NCBI GenBank assembly: GCA_028687415.1
Contig: JAQUAC010000002.1
Coordinates: 1-27,850 of the forward strand
Direction: 5' to 3'
DNA: 27,850 nucleotides
Origin: Acidocella sp.
GTDB taxonomy: Bacteria; Pseudomonadota; Alphaproteobacteria; Acetobacterales; Acetobacteraceae
Notes under the pieces: generated by a model
Databases searched by the model: none
Seen by the model: the letters and a program-made list of their open reading frames with translations, nothing else
Told to the model about the DNA's origin: nothing
In this document: one piece after another, positions 1-8,478 of the stretch
Numbering within the stretch: position 1 is the first letter of the stretch
How the letters are laid out: every line of letters starts with the position of its first letter
Program-made: the position numbers and the translations under genes

Positions 1-1
1 G

Positions 2-814
2 CTCAACCGCTCAACCCGGCGGTTGCATCTGACCGAGGCCGGGGCGACCTTCTACGAGCGCGCCGTGGCGGTGCTGGCGGGGGTGGAGGAGGCGCGGGAA
101 GCGACCATATCGCTGAACGCGACGCCGCAGGGTCTGCTGCGCATCAACGTGCCGGGGGCGTTCGGGCGGCACCATGTCGTGCCGCATCTGCCGGCGTTCC
201 GCGCCGCCTATCCGCGCATCCGGTTGGATGTGACGCTGACCGATGTGACGGTGGATCTGATCGAGACCGGTACGGATGTGGCCATACGCATCGGCGCGCT
301 GGCGGATTCCGCGCTGGTGGCCAGACGCTTGGCGCCGCAGCGGCGGCTGCTGGTGTGCGGGCCGGATTATTTGGCCCGGCAGGGGGCGTTGGCCGCGCCC
401 GGGGAGCTGGCCGGGCGGGATTGCCTGAATTTTACCCTACAGCCCGGAGATAGCTGGTATTTTCGTCCGGCTGGGGTGGAGGATGCCGAGGCGCTGGAGG
501 TGAAGGTGCAAGGGCCGTTCCGCGCCAATGATTCCGAGGCGCTGCTCTACGCCGCGCGGGCGGATATGGGGTTTGCCCTGCTGCCGAGCTGGCTGGTGGC
601 GGAAGATATGCAAGCCGGGCGGCTGGTGGACGCGCTGCCGGGCTGGGAAGGGGCGATCGCCCAGGGGCCGGCCCGGGCGATCTGGGGGGTGTACCCGCCG
701 AAGAAGACAGTTTCGCCCAAGGTGCAGGCGTTTCTGGCCTTCTTTGCCGCGTGCTACGGCAAGCCGCCGTATTGGGATAGGCAGATTTCCGACGTGGCTA
801 TAGCCCGGCAATAG
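2..814 (+). CDS. LysR-family transcriptional regulator, 5' end cut by window
   Basis: The reading frame is open to the left edge, and the first visible residues (LNRSTRRLHLTEAGATFYER) are the end of the LysR winged helix-turn-helix and the start of its linker helix. The first ATG at 23 is therefore internal, and roughly 40 residues lie outside the window. The remainder is the periplasmic-binding-protein-like effector domain: it starts near GLLRINVPGAFG, includes the run DVAIRIGALADS, and ends with the usual C-terminal helix (KVQAFLAFFAACYG). It resembles the AaeR/DmlR-type LysR subgroup. Such proteins are DNA-binding activators or repressors of nearby, usually divergent, genes; the likely target lies upstream of the window. 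Effector unknown. Family call is secure; function is not assignable. Confidence 0.9.
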   Translation, partial: LNRSTRRLHLTEAGATFYERAVAVLAGVEEAREATISLNATPQGLLRINVPGAFGRHHVVPHLPAFRAAYPRIRLDVTLTDVTVDLIETGTDVAIRIGALADSALVARRLAPQRRLLVCGPDYLARQGALAAPGELAGRDCLNFTLQPGDSWYFRPAGVEDAEALEVKVQGPFRANDSEALLYAARADMGFALLPSWLVAEDMQAGRLVDALPGWEGAIAQGPARAIWGVYPPKKTVSPKVQAFLAFFAACYGKPPYWDRQISDVAIARQ

Positions 815-1111
815 CAGTCTGTTGCTGCGCGGCGGCATAGGCGGCTTGGCGCGGGACGAAGATAAGCGGCATGCGGTGCATCCCTTCATGTAACTAACAG
901 CCCGCATGTGCGCCTTGCCGGGGGCGCTGTGTGGCTACCTGGCGGCAAAAGTTCTTTGCGGAAGGGGGTAGGAATGGCCGTTGAGATGCGGCCCAGATTA
1001 GAGTGCTTTGTTCCTCATGGTATTATTATATTATGTACGGTTAACCATATATTAAAAGGACACATTTTAGACTTTGTAAGGTGTTGTCTTAGAAAACAGG
1101 AAGAAAGCTTC
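815..1111. promoter_or_regulatory. Intergenic region with AT-rich promoter zone before the chemoreceptor
   Basis: About 300 bases without a convincing gene. The first two thirds are GC-rich with no recognisable feature. The stretch 1015-1090 is sharply AT-rich (ATTATTATATTATG, then a GGTTAACC palindrome and ATATATTAAAAGG) and ends just before the ribosome site of the chemoreceptor, so it probably contains its promoter. I cannot place -35/-10 boxes with confidence and saw no sigma-28 type motif. Confidence 0.4.
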
Positions 1112-3337
1112 ATGGCCTCCGATTCCAAAAAACGGTTTTTCGGTTCGCTGTCAGCGAAGTTAATCGGCGTTGCCGGTGGGGCTTTCGCGGTCATTCTTTT
1201 AAGCGCGATTGTGCTGTCCGCCTGGACTATCCGGACCCGTGTTGAAGCCTCCGTGTATGCCCAGGCCGAAGCCGAGGCCAAGAGCGTTGCCAATGCGGTG
1301 TCAACGAAATTAACTGAGCAGGGCTCGGCGGCGAGCACCATGACCGGAACGATTGCCGCTGCGTATCAGGCGGGTATGCGCGACCGCGCCGTGGTGGTGG
1401 CGATGCTGAAAGCCAATGATGACCGCTATGCCGATGTCTATGGTTCCTGGATGGAGGAGGCGCAAGGCGGGTTCGATGGCACAAGCGACCCGAAGGCGCC
1501 GGGCGACAACGCGGATGGCGTCTTCGCGCCGTATTGGACGAAATCGGATGACGGCAGTATCCAATATTCCTCAATTCCCACGGATTACTCGCAGCCCTGG
1601 TACAAGCTTGCCGCAGCCACGGGGAAAGGCGCGATCACTGAGCCTTATGTCTATGGCGGCAAGACCATGGTTTCCATCGCTTATCCGGTGATATCGAGCG
1701 GGAAGCAGATCGGCGTGTCGGGGATCGACGTGCGGCTGGACTGGCTCTCCCGGATGCTGGCGGCGATGAAGCCGTTCGGCAGCGGCCGCGTCATGCTGGT
1801 CTCCGGCGGCGGTGACTGGGTCGTCAATCCAAATCCTGATTTGCTTATGAAGCCCTATGCCGGACCTGGCGCCAGCGAGGTTGCAGCCGCCATAGCCGAC
1901 GGGCAGCCGCGCATTCTGCGCAAGGTCGATGGCGGCAGCGTTGAGCGCATCGTTTATCCATTCGCCGTGCCCAACCTGCATGCGACATGGGCCATCATCA
2001 TCGACGTGCCGGAAGAAGTGCTGACCGCGCCGGTGCGGCAGGATACATGGGCGATGATCGGAGGCGGCATCGTTACGCTGCTGCTGGTTCTGGGCGCGCT
2101 CTATTTCACCGTTCGCACGCTGATCCGGCGCCCGGTGGAAATGCTACTGGCCTCGGTGGAGACACTGAAGCGCGGCGATTACGACAGCAAGGTCGAGGGG
2201 CAGGAGCGGCGGGACGAAACCGGCACCATCGCTCATGCGCTGGAAGGCTTCCGCCACACTTTGGCGGAGGGGCGGCGGCACGAGGCCGCGGCGGCGGCGG
2301 AGCGTCGTCAGGCCGAGCAGGAACGGGCCGCGGCGGAAGCCGCGCGCACGGTCAAGACCGCCGAGCAGAACAAGGTTGTTGAAGCGCTGGGGAATGGGCT
2401 CTCCCGTCTTTCCGATGGCGATCTCCTCTTCCGCCTGAACGAGCGCTTCGCACCCGATTACGAGATGCTGCGGACCGATTTCAACGCCGCGCTGCACAAG
2501 CTGCAGGAGACGATGAAGGCGATTGCGGATAACACGCAAGGGGTTAGCACCGGCTCGTCCGAGATTTCCCAGGCGTCGGACGATCTTGCCCGCCGGACCG
2601 AGCAGCAGGCCGCCAGCCTGGAGGAAACCGCCGCCGCCCTGAGCGAAATAACCTCGACGGTGAAAAAGACCGCTTTGGGCGCGAACGAGGCCCACAGGCT
2701 GGTGAGTGACGCCAGGACGGATGCGGAACAGTCCGGCGTGGTGGTGCGGGAGACTGTCGATGCGATGGCGGGGATTGAAAACGCCTCCAAGCAGATCAGC
2801 AACATTCTTGGGGTGATCGATGAGATTGCCTTCCAGACCAACCTGCTGGCGCTGAATGCCGGGGTGGAGGCGGCGCGGGCCGGTGACGCGGGCCGGGGCT
2901 TCGCGGTGGTGGCGACCGAGGTGCGGGCCTTGGCGCAGCGCTCGGCCGATGCGGCGAAGGAGATCAAGGCACTGATCTCGGCTTCCGGCAAACAGGTGGA
3001 GAGTGGCGTGAAGCTGGTGGGAGAGACCGGCAAGGCGCTGGATCGGATTGTCGGTCAGGTTGTGCGCCTGAGCGAGCTGATTACCGACATCGCCGGCTCG
3101 ACTCAGGAACAGGCGACCGGGCTGAATCAGGTGAATGCCGCCGTGAACCAGATGGACCAGGTGACACAGCAGAATGCCGCCATGGTGGAGGAGGCTAGTG
3201 CCGCCTGCCATTCCCTGACCACGGAGGCGGTGGAGCTGGCGCGGCTGGTCGGACAGTTTCAGGTTGGCCATGGTGCCGCGCGGAAGGGTGGGTTTGATTT
3301 TGAAGCTTTGATCGATAAGGCTGGTGCCCCGGTCTGA
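1112..3337 (+). CDS. Methyl-accepting chemotaxis protein with dCache sensor and HAMP domain
   Basis: 741-residue transmembrane chemoreceptor. An N-terminal membrane helix (about 15-38) is followed by a periplasmic double-Cache sensor (about 40-305; conserved pieces PWYKLAAATGKG, EPYVYGGKTMVSIAYPV and GVSGIDVRLDWL), a second membrane helix (about 312-335), and a HAMP domain. A HAMP-like helical pair follows near 430-480, then the cytoplasmic signalling hairpin whose tip is around 574-600 (FQTNLLALNAGVEAARAG, GRGFAVVATEVRALAQRS). The hairpin binds CheA/CheW and is methylated by CheR. No C-terminal CheR-docking pentapeptide is present. The ATG at 1112 is chosen because AGGAAG precedes it by about nine bases; an in-frame ATG at 908 would add an unlikely 68 residues across the AT-rich promoter. 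Ligand is not deducible: the Cache pocket shows DYSQPWY, not the typical amino-acid-binding R-x-W arrangement. Confidence 0.93.
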   Translation: MASDSKKRFFGSLSAKLIGVAGGAFAVILLSAIVLSAWTIRTRVEASVYAQAEAEAKSVANAVSTKLTEQGSAASTMTGTIAAAYQAGMRDRAVVVAMLKANDDRYADVYGSWMEEAQGGFDGTSDPKAPGDNADGVFAPYWTKSDDGSIQYSSIPTDYSQPWYKLAAATGKGAITEPYVYGGKTMVSIAYPVISSGKQIGVSGIDVRLDWLSRMLAAMKPFGSGRVMLVSGGGDWVVNPNPDLLMKPYAGPGASEVAAAIADGQPRILRKVDGGSVERIVYPFAVPNLHATWAIIIDVPEEVLTAPVRQDTWAMIGGGIVTLLLVLGALYFTVRTLIRRPVEMLLASVETLKRGDYDSKVEGQERRDETGTIAHALEGFRHTLAEGRRHEAAAAAERRQAEQERAAAEAARTVKTAEQNKVVEALGNGLSRLSDGDLLFRLNERFAPDYEMLRTDFNAALHKLQETMKAIADNTQGVSTGSSEISQASDDLARRTEQQAASLEETAAALSEITSTVKKTALGANEAHRLVSDARTDAEQSGVVVRETVDAMAGIENASKQISNILGVIDEIAFQTNLLALNAGVEAARAGDAGRGFAVVATEVRALAQRSADAAKEIKALISASGKQVESGVKLVGETGKALDRIVGQVVRLSELITDIAGSTQEQATGLNQVNAAVNQMDQVTQQNAAMVEEASAACHSLTTEAVELARLVGQFQVGHGAARKGGFDFEALIDKAGAPV

Positions 3338-3464
3338 GCAAGTCGGCCCATTCAGGGAGGGGGTAGCGCATAAGCCTTGCAGAGGGCTATGGTCGGACTA
3401 ACAAATTGAACGTTGTGCAGAACATGATGGATCCCGGCTGTTTGCAATGTAGTGGATCGCGCGC

Positions 3465-4547
3465 GTGATGGTGGTGGCCACGATGCGCGTGTCCCCCGGC
3501 GTTATCGCCTTGTCCGGCCCGCTTTCGGCGCGGGGCATAGGCAGGTTGTGGGAACATGCCGTTTCCGCCGCGCGCGAAGCGGGCGGTGGAGCGCTTAAGG
3601 TTGATGTTTCCGGTGCTACTGTGCTTGACACTTCAGGTGCGGCCTTGTTGCTGGCGTTGGAGGCTGGCCATGGCGGCGCGGTGGAGATCGCGGGGGCGGA
3701 TCAGCACGGCGTGGCGCTGATCGCGCAGATGCGGAAGGTCAAGCCCGCGAAACCCGCCGCTCAGCCGGCAAAAGCCGGCGCCAGCGGTCTGGCCTGGCTG
3801 GCGGTTGCGCGTATCCGGCTGGAGTTTTTCGGCGCCATGGTGCTGGCGCTGCTGGCTTTGCCGGCTAAGCGCCGCTTTCTGCGCGGCGCGGACTTCGCCC
3901 GCATAGCCGAGCGCGCCGGGTTGCAGGCGCTGCCACTGGTCATCATGCTGGGGTTTCTGATTGGCATGATTTTGGCTTTTCAGTCGGCGGTGCCGATGCG
4001 CAAGTTCGGTGCGGATCTGTACGTGGCCAATCTGGTCGCCATTTCATTGTTCCGTGAGCTGGGGCCGCTGCTGGTAGCCGTGATTCTTGCCGGGCGCACC
4101 GGCTCGGCCTTTGCCGCCGAGTTGGGCACCATGCAGGTTAATGAGGAGATCGCGGCTCTGACGACCATGGGGATTGACCCCGAGACCATGCTGGTGCTCC
4201 CGCGCATGGGCGCGGCCATGCTCATTATGCCGGCTCTGGTGGTGACGATGGATATTGCCGGCCTGATCGGCATGGTGGCGGTGCTGATGGTGTTCGGCTT
4301 TCCGCTTTCGGCGATTTCGGCGCAGATCACCGCCTCCTCCGGCCCGGCCGATTTTCTCCAGGGTCTGGTCAAGGGGGTTATTTTCGCCGCCGCAGTGGCG
4401 CTGATCGGCTGCCGGGCGGGGCTGACCGCCGGCCATGGCCCGCGCGCGGTAGGTGAGGCGGCGACCTCCGCTGTGGTGGGCGGCATCGTCGCCACCGTGC
4501 TGCTGGACGGGCTGTTCGCCGTGCTGATCTACCGGTTGCGGCTGTAA
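3465..4547 (+). CDS. mlaE: MlaE-family lipid ABC transporter permease with fused N-terminal STAS domain
   Basis: 360 residues. Residues 1 to about 85 form a STAS/MlaB-like domain (VDVSGATVLDTSGAALLLAL, with the DTSG loop where MlaB-type proteins carry Ser/Thr). A short Ala/Pro/Lys-rich linker follows, then the MlaE permease with about five membrane helices. Family motifs are clear: GRTGSAFAAELGTMQVNEEI from about residue 210 and TTMGIDPETMLVLPRMGAAM after it. In the E. coli Mla system the STAS protein MlaB is a separate subunit that stabilises the MlaF ATPase; here it is fused to the permease. The start is GTG 3465 or the adjacent ATG 3468; the ribosome site is weak. The stop overlaps the next start (TAATG). 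Expected role: inner-membrane channel for phospholipid or other lipid transport between inner and outer membranes. Confidence 0.92.
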   Translation: MMVVATMRVSPGVIALSGPLSARGIGRLWEHAVSAAREAGGGALKVDVSGATVLDTSGAALLLALEAGHGGAVEIAGADQHGVALIAQMRKVKPAKPAAQPAKAGASGLAWLAVARIRLEFFGAMVLALLALPAKRRFLRGADFARIAERAGLQALPLVIMLGFLIGMILAFQSAVPMRKFGADLYVANLVAISLFRELGPLLVAVILAGRTGSAFAAELGTMQVNEEIAALTTMGIDPETMLVLPRMGAAMLIMPALVVTMDIAGLIGMVAVLMVFGFPLSAISAQITASSGPADFLQGLVKGVIFAAAVALIGCRAGLTAGHGPRAVGEAATSAVVGGIVATVLLDGLFAVLIYRLRL

Positions 4548-5281
4548 TGGGTACCGTCATCAGCGTTGAGGGTGTGGGGCAGCGCTTCGGCAGCCGCACG
4601 ATTTTCAAAGACGTGACGTTTGACGTGCAAGAGGGCGAGATCTTTGTCGTTCTTGGTGGCTCCGGCTGCGGCAAATCCACTTTGCTCAAGCAGATGATCG
4701 GGCTGCTGACGCCGAGCGCGGGCAAGATCACCATCGCCGGGCATGATGTGGTGAGGGATATCGATGCCGTGCGGCGGATCATCGGCGTGATGTTTCAGTC
4801 CGGCGCGCTGTTCGGCTCGATGAACCTGCTGGACAACATTACCCTCCCGCTCTCGGTGTTCACCGACTTGCCCGCCACGGCGCGGGTGGAGGTCGCGCGG
4901 ATGAAGCTTGCCCTGGTCGGGCTGGCCGATGCGGCCCTGCTGCTGCCTGCGGAGATTTCCGGCGGCATGGCCAAGCGTGCCGCCATTGCCCGGGCCTTGG
5001 CGCTGGACCCGCCGGTGCTGCTGCTGGACGAGCCCTCCGCCGGGCTGGACCCCATTACCTGCGCCGGGTTAGACCAGCTTATTCTGGATCTGCGCGACAC
5101 GCTGGGCGCCACCTTTGTGGTGGTGACGCATGAGCTGCCCTCAATTTTGGCCATAGCCGACCGTTGCGTGATGCTAGATAGCGCCGCACAGGGCGTGATC
5201 GCGCTTGGCCGCCCCAAGGAGCTGCGCGACAGCTCCACCGTGCCGGTGGTGCGGGCCTTCTTCAACCGGGAGACACTTTAA
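4547..5281 (+). CDS. mlaF: MlaF-family ABC transporter ATP-binding protein
   Basis: 244-residue cytoplasmic ATPase partner of the upstream permease. Walker A is GGSGCGKST (residues 37-45), the Q-loop region is VMFQSGALFGSMNLLDN, the signature is ISGGMAKRAAIARAL (about 137-151; the SGGM variant is typical of MlaF/Ttg2A ATPases), Walker B with D-loop is VLLLDEPSAGLDP, and the switch His is in VVTHELPS. Length fits the family. It begins inside the stop of the permease gene and ends two bases before the MCE gene, so the four genes are almost certainly one translationally coupled operon. It energises lipid movement through MlaE/MlaD. Confidence 0.94.
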   Translation: MGTVISVEGVGQRFGSRTIFKDVTFDVQEGEIFVVLGGSGCGKSTLLKQMIGLLTPSAGKITIAGHDVVRDIDAVRRIIGVMFQSGALFGSMNLLDNITLPLSVFTDLPATARVEVARMKLALVGLADAALLLPAEISGGMAKRAAIARALALDPPVLLLDEPSAGLDPITCAGLDQLILDLRDTLGATFVVVTHELPSILAIADRCVMLDSAAQGVIALGRPKELRDSSTVPVVRAFFNRETL

Positions 5282-5283
5282 AG

Positions 5284-6273
5284 ATGGACTCCAAACGAGC
5301 GGCTCTTAAGGTCGGCCTTTTTGTCCTGGGTGGCTTTATTGTCCTGCTGGGGCTGCTGTTCTTCCTCTCCGGCAGCATGCTGCATCCGGGCAAGCCGTAT
5401 GAAACCTATTTCCGGGAATCCGTGCAGGGGCTGGATGTCGGCACGGCGGTGAAGTTCCGGGGGGTCACCATAGGCAAGGTCACGGATGTGGGGCTGGTGA
5501 TGGCGGAATACCCAGCAAAGACCGAAAGTGAGAAGCACCAGAGAGTTTACCAGCAGGTGGTTGTGCGCTTCCAGCTGAACCCGCGCAAAATGGGCGAGAT
5601 GGGGAATATCAAGGACGCCGTTGCCCATGGTTTGCGGGTGCAGATCGCCCCGCAAGGCATTACCGGCCTGTCCTACATGGATCTCAGCTTTGTCAACGCC
5701 GCGCAATACCCTGCACAGACCATACCCTGGACCCCCAACTCCACGGTCATCCCCTCAGTGCCGAGCACGCTGACCCAGGTGCAGGATGCCGCCGAGCAGG
5801 TGTTGTCAGCGCTCAGTAATGTAGACCTGCCCAAGATTGCTGGGCAGATCAGCTCTCTCACCGCGGCGCTGAATGACGAGATCACCACCGGGGATGCGCA
5901 CCAGGCCGTGGCGAACGTCAAGATACTGCTGGCAACGCTGAATACCCAGGTGCAGCAGGCGGATATCCCGGGCACTTCGGCGGCGGTCCGCAACTTGGCG
6001 GGCGGCCCGCAGACGATGAAGATTCTGGCCCAGCTGAACCAGACCACCGCTCAGCTGGTGAAAATCAGCGCGGCTCTGCCCACCCTTGTCGCCAGCAGTC
6101 AGGCGACGATCACTCAGGCCAATGAGACCACCGCCGATCTACAGGCGCAATTGCTGCCGATGCTGCAGGATATGCGGGCGACGACTGCGAATTTGCGGGC
6201 GCTCTCCGCCTCACTGCAACGCAATCCGGGGCAGGTTTTGATGGCCCCGCCACCGCCGGAGACGAAACCATGA
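5284..6273 (+). CDS. mlaD: MlaD-family MCE-domain lipid-binding protein
   Basis: 329 residues. An uncleaved N-terminal membrane helix (about 10-31, VGLFVLGGFIVLLGLLFFL) anchors the protein. It is followed by one MCE domain (about 38-120, with YFRESVQGLDVGTAVKFRGV and IGKVTDVGL) and a long helical, Gln/Ala/Thr-rich C-terminal region (about 160-310) of the kind that forms a central tunnel in MCE assemblies. The protein is expected to oligomerise on the periplasmic face of the permease and pass lipids across. The tail is longer than in E. coli MlaD (about 183 residues) and resembles the MCE proteins of Ttg2C/YrbD-like alphaproteobacterial operons. The start is two bases after the ATPase stop. 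It ends on a Pro-rich segment (APPPPETKP). Confidence 0.92.
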   Translation: MDSKRAALKVGLFVLGGFIVLLGLLFFLSGSMLHPGKPYETYFRESVQGLDVGTAVKFRGVTIGKVTDVGLVMAEYPAKTESEKHQRVYQQVVVRFQLNPRKMGEMGNIKDAVAHGLRVQIAPQGITGLSYMDLSFVNAAQYPAQTIPWTPNSTVIPSVPSTLTQVQDAAEQVLSALSNVDLPKIAGQISSLTAALNDEITTGDAHQAVANVKILLATLNTQVQQADIPGTSAAVRNLAGGPQTMKILAQLNQTTAQLVKISAALPTLVASSQATITQANETTADLQAQLLPMLQDMRATTANLRALSASLQRNPGQVLMAPPPPETKP

Positions 6274-6914
6274 AACGCCGCCTCATCCTTGCCGCGCCGC
6301 TGGGTCTCGCCGCTTGCGCCTCGCTGCTGCCCAAGCAGAAATATGTGTCCACCACGGATTGGCCACTGACTCTGCCGCCCCCGCCGATGCAGCCGGTGAA
6401 TCGGGCCGGGCCGGTGCTGCTGGTGCGGGATTTGAGCGCCGGGCCGGGGCTGAATGACCAGAGCCTGCATACGCTGCGGCCGGACGGCAGCTTGGAGATC
6501 AGCTATTACAATCGCTGGGCGGTGCCGCCGGCCGATGCCACGACGGCGTCGCTGGCCGCTTGGGCGGAGGCGAGCGGTGCGTTCTCGACCGTGGTCGCGC
6601 CGGGGAGCAGGCTGACGGCGGATCTTATCGTTGAAGGTGAGCTTAGCGAGTTCATGGCGGATATCGCCGCGCAGCAGGCGCGGGCGGTGTTAACCCTGGT
6701 GGTGATCCGCAATGCCGACACTGCCGTGGCAACTGCGCGTCCGCTGGCGCAGAGCCGGATTACCGGCACCGCGCCGCTTGTGGGCACCGACCCGGCGGAG
6801 CTGGTTACGGCGCAGCGCGCGGCGCTGGCGAATGTTCTGACCCAGGCGGTGGCACTGCTGACAAGCTGCGCCGCCGGGCAAGGGAGAAGCCAGGGCTCTG
6901 GTCCAAATTTTTGA
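6270..6914 (+). CDS. ABC-type transport auxiliary lipoprotein (PqiC-like)
   Basis: 214 residues with a lipoprotein signal: a short MKRR basic start, a hydrophobic stretch and lipobox LAAC with the lipidated Cys at residue 16. The start ATG overlaps the stop of the MCE gene (ATGA), which shows it belongs to the same operon. The body matches the PqiC / ABC-type transport auxiliary lipoprotein family in layout: a LLVRDLSAGPGLN segment, SLEISYYNRWAVPPADA, a central segment with SRLTADLIVEGELSEF, and a final helical segment. In Pqi- and Mla-type systems such lipoproteins connect the MCE machinery to the outer membrane. No separate periplasmic MlaC-type carrier is encoded next to it. Family assignment is from pattern and context and would benefit from a profile search. 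Confidence 0.82.
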   Translation: MKRRLILAAPLGLAACASLLPKQKYVSTTDWPLTLPPPPMQPVNRAGPVLLVRDLSAGPGLNDQSLHTLRPDGSLEISYYNRWAVPPADATTASLAAWAEASGAFSTVVAPGSRLTADLIVEGELSEFMADIAAQQARAVLTLVVIRNADTAVATARPLAQSRITGTAPLVGTDPAELVTAQRAALANVLTQAVALLTSCAAGQGRSQGSGPNF

Positions 6915-6952
6915 ATGTATTTCATGCAGCGAGCATGGCATCCACATTTCGG

Positions 6953-7270
6953 GAACGTTTTTTTACGAATGCGCTGAAGGAGTTCGATGTCGGCGAGGGT
7001 AATTTTGGTGTGCCGGAGTCTTTTGAAACCAAGCATGGGACCAATCCTCGCTTTTATACCACGATGATCCTGTTCGATTATATTATATAAGATATTTTTA
7101 TAATTGCGGTTTGACATCTTTCTAAATTTCGTTTTCGGCGGGCAATTCGCGGACGTCCCTATGGGACGCGGCATAGCCATCCAGCGTGATGACCCGAGGC
7201 GGGTCCTCTTGGTGTCTTCAGTGCCTTCTGGAAGAGGCTTTCGTTGCCGTGACATCACGACAGCCCTCAG
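6953..7270 (-). pseudogene. Decayed IS6-family transposase, C-terminal part
   Basis: Read on the minus strand, pieces of an IS6-type DDE transposase appear in shifting frames: RDVTATKA, then SLFQKALKT, then VITLDGYAASHRDVRELPAE followed by an in-frame TAG, and then in another frame IIEQDHRGIKARIGPMLGFK and ITLADIELLQRIRKKTF. The EQDHRGIK block contains the family's third catalytic acidic residue region. At least two frameshifts and one stop break it, and no terminal inverted repeats or the N-terminal half were found, so this is a dead remnant. It sits in a lower-GC patch just after the Mla operon. Confidence 0.75.
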
Positions 7271-7359
7271 CCTGAAATAAAATGTTATACAAAACGAATG
7301 ATCGTCGTGTATGCCAGGGACAGGCCGGGTAATGAGCTATCTCACCCGTCCTGCGCGCT

Positions 7360-7470
7360 CATTAGCGCCGGTACTATGAATTTTACACCAGAGCCATCCA
7401 CCAAGCCGCTATGTCCTCTTACATCGGTACGTAAGCTCCACATGAGGTTTGCGTACCGCATCTGAGCCAT
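7360..7470 (-). pseudogene. Possible IS5-type transposase scrap
   Basis: On the minus strand, HVELTYRCKRT in one frame is followed within a few bases, in another frame, by GLVDGSGVKFI. Together they recall the segment of IS5-family transposases in which a (V)PYR-type strand precedes the first catalytic Asp in a L(I/V)DSTGIKF-like motif. The match is short and needs a frameshift, so the call is tentative. Otherwise the stretch 7271-7477 holds nothing recognisable. Confidence 0.25.
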
Positions 7471-7477
7471 CTTGGGG

Positions 7478-8323
7478 TTAGAGCAGAGGTGCCATGGAAG
7501 AATCGATAACAACCAGCATATCGCCAGAAAGCTTGGTCGGCATGAGATCAGCGGAGAGAATTGCCTTGAAGGCCGTGTCGGTAATGGCCGCCTGTTCATA
7601 TGCGGAATCCAACACGCCATGTTTATCCATAAATCGATTCATGTCCGCTGATACGCGAATACAACCTTTCGAAGCCGGGTGGCCGATCAATTGCTCCAGA
7701 TAGGTGGGGTCTGTGGCGTGGACCTGTAAACGGATCTCAGCTTCCTCGCCATCGTCGCGCCACCCCTTGCGCGCGGTTTGCCAGCCGAAATCCCACACGC
7801 GCATGCCCATCACACCAAGGCCACGAATATGATTCTCGTTATACGTGCCCTGAGCACGATAATCGAGGATCGATGCGTCATGCACGAATACGCCGGTTGG
7901 CGTGATGAAGTAACCACGCCGGCCAGCCTTTCCAGTGGAGACATATCCGCCGCCGATCACCAGCCAGGGCGCGCCCGACTGCGCCACGACCAGCGCCAAT
8001 TCCTGTACGGCAGGATTACGATCCACCACGACCAACAACTGCGCGTGGTCAATGACGATATTCTGTCTTGCCAACATCTGTTTCGTTAACATGATCCAGC
8101 GCTGCGTATCGGCTTGGTTCCACTCCAGGGCGCCAGGGACTTCCTGCATTAAATCAGAACGCAAACGCGAGGCCTCCACCAATGTGGCTTGTGGCGTCAG
8201 ACCTTGCGGCAATGACACGGGCGGTATGGATGCCGTCACTATTGCCTTGTGCGGCGGTACTGCCGCCGTGCAGGCCGCGAGAGTGCCTATGAAGAGGATG
8301 GCCGGGACATATGATCTTGTCAT
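7478..8323 (-). CDS. L,D-transpeptidase (YkuD domain), predicted lipoprotein
   Basis: 281 residues. The N-terminus is a lipoprotein signal (hydrophobic run, then TLAAC with the lipid-accepting Cys at 18). The C-terminal half carries the YkuD catalytic signature: His202 in VHATD, His215, and SKGCIRVS with nucleophile Cys221. The preceding GRRGYFITPTGVFVHDAS segment is typical of the ErfK/YbiS/YcfS group. These enzymes make 3-3 cross-links in peptidoglycan or attach outer-membrane proteins to it; the lipid anchor would place this one in the cell envelope. ATG 8323 is chosen because it gives the intact signal peptide and forms an ATGA overlap with a small upstream ORF; a longer frame to 8389 has no support. 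The substrate and the exact LdtA-F counterpart are not clear. Confidence 0.85.
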   Translation of the reverse strand: MTRSYVPAILFIGTLAACTAAVPPHKAIVTASIPPVSLPQGLTPQATLVEASRLRSDLMQEVPGALEWNQADTQRWIMLTKQMLARQNIVIDHAQLLVVVDRNPAVQELALVVAQSGAPWLVIGGGYVSTGKAGRRGYFITPTGVFVHDASILDYRAQGTYNENHIRGLGVMGMRVWDFGWQTARKGWRDDGEEAEIRLQVHATDPTYLEQLIGHPASKGCIRVSADMNRFMDKHGVLDSAYEQAAITDTAFKAILSADLMPTKLSGDMLVVIDSSMAPLL

Positions 8324-8478
8324 GGGTGACGGCGTGACGGTATGGTATACAAGATTTTTATGGCGGCTATTTTCTTGTGCACGGCCCATAGCTCCGGTTC
8401 CATTTCAGGCTCTGGTATCTCGGCCATCATCGCGTCAGTCCGAAGCAGCACACTAGCCACGGACGCAGCATCTGCCAT
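8320..8478 (-). CDS. Small 52-residue ORF coupled to the L,D-transpeptidase
   Basis: An ATG at 8478 is preceded by AAGGA at about nine bases. The frame runs 52 codons (MADAASVASVLLRTDAMMAE at its start, then an acidic PEPEMEPEL stretch and a basic/hydrophobic HKKIAAIKIL tail), and its TGA overlaps the ATG of the L,D-transpeptidase gene. The overlap and ribosome site argue for a translated, coupled gene. I recognise no family; it has no signal peptide or membrane helix and looks amphipathic. It could instead be a leader that only couples translation, or chance in a patch that also holds transposase debris. Confidence 0.4.
   Translation of the reverse strand: MADAASVASVLLRTDAMMAEIPEPEMEPELWAVHKKIAAIKILYTIPSRRHP

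Noticed and set aside
908..1111. Upstream extension of the chemoreceptor by 68 residues
   Set aside because: It crosses the AT-rich promoter stretch, would bury the membrane anchor, and has no ribosome site, whereas 1112 has one.
2144..3271. A 375-codon minus-strand frame opposite the chemoreceptor
   Set aside because: Antisense shadow of the conserved signalling domain; composition is unlike a real protein.
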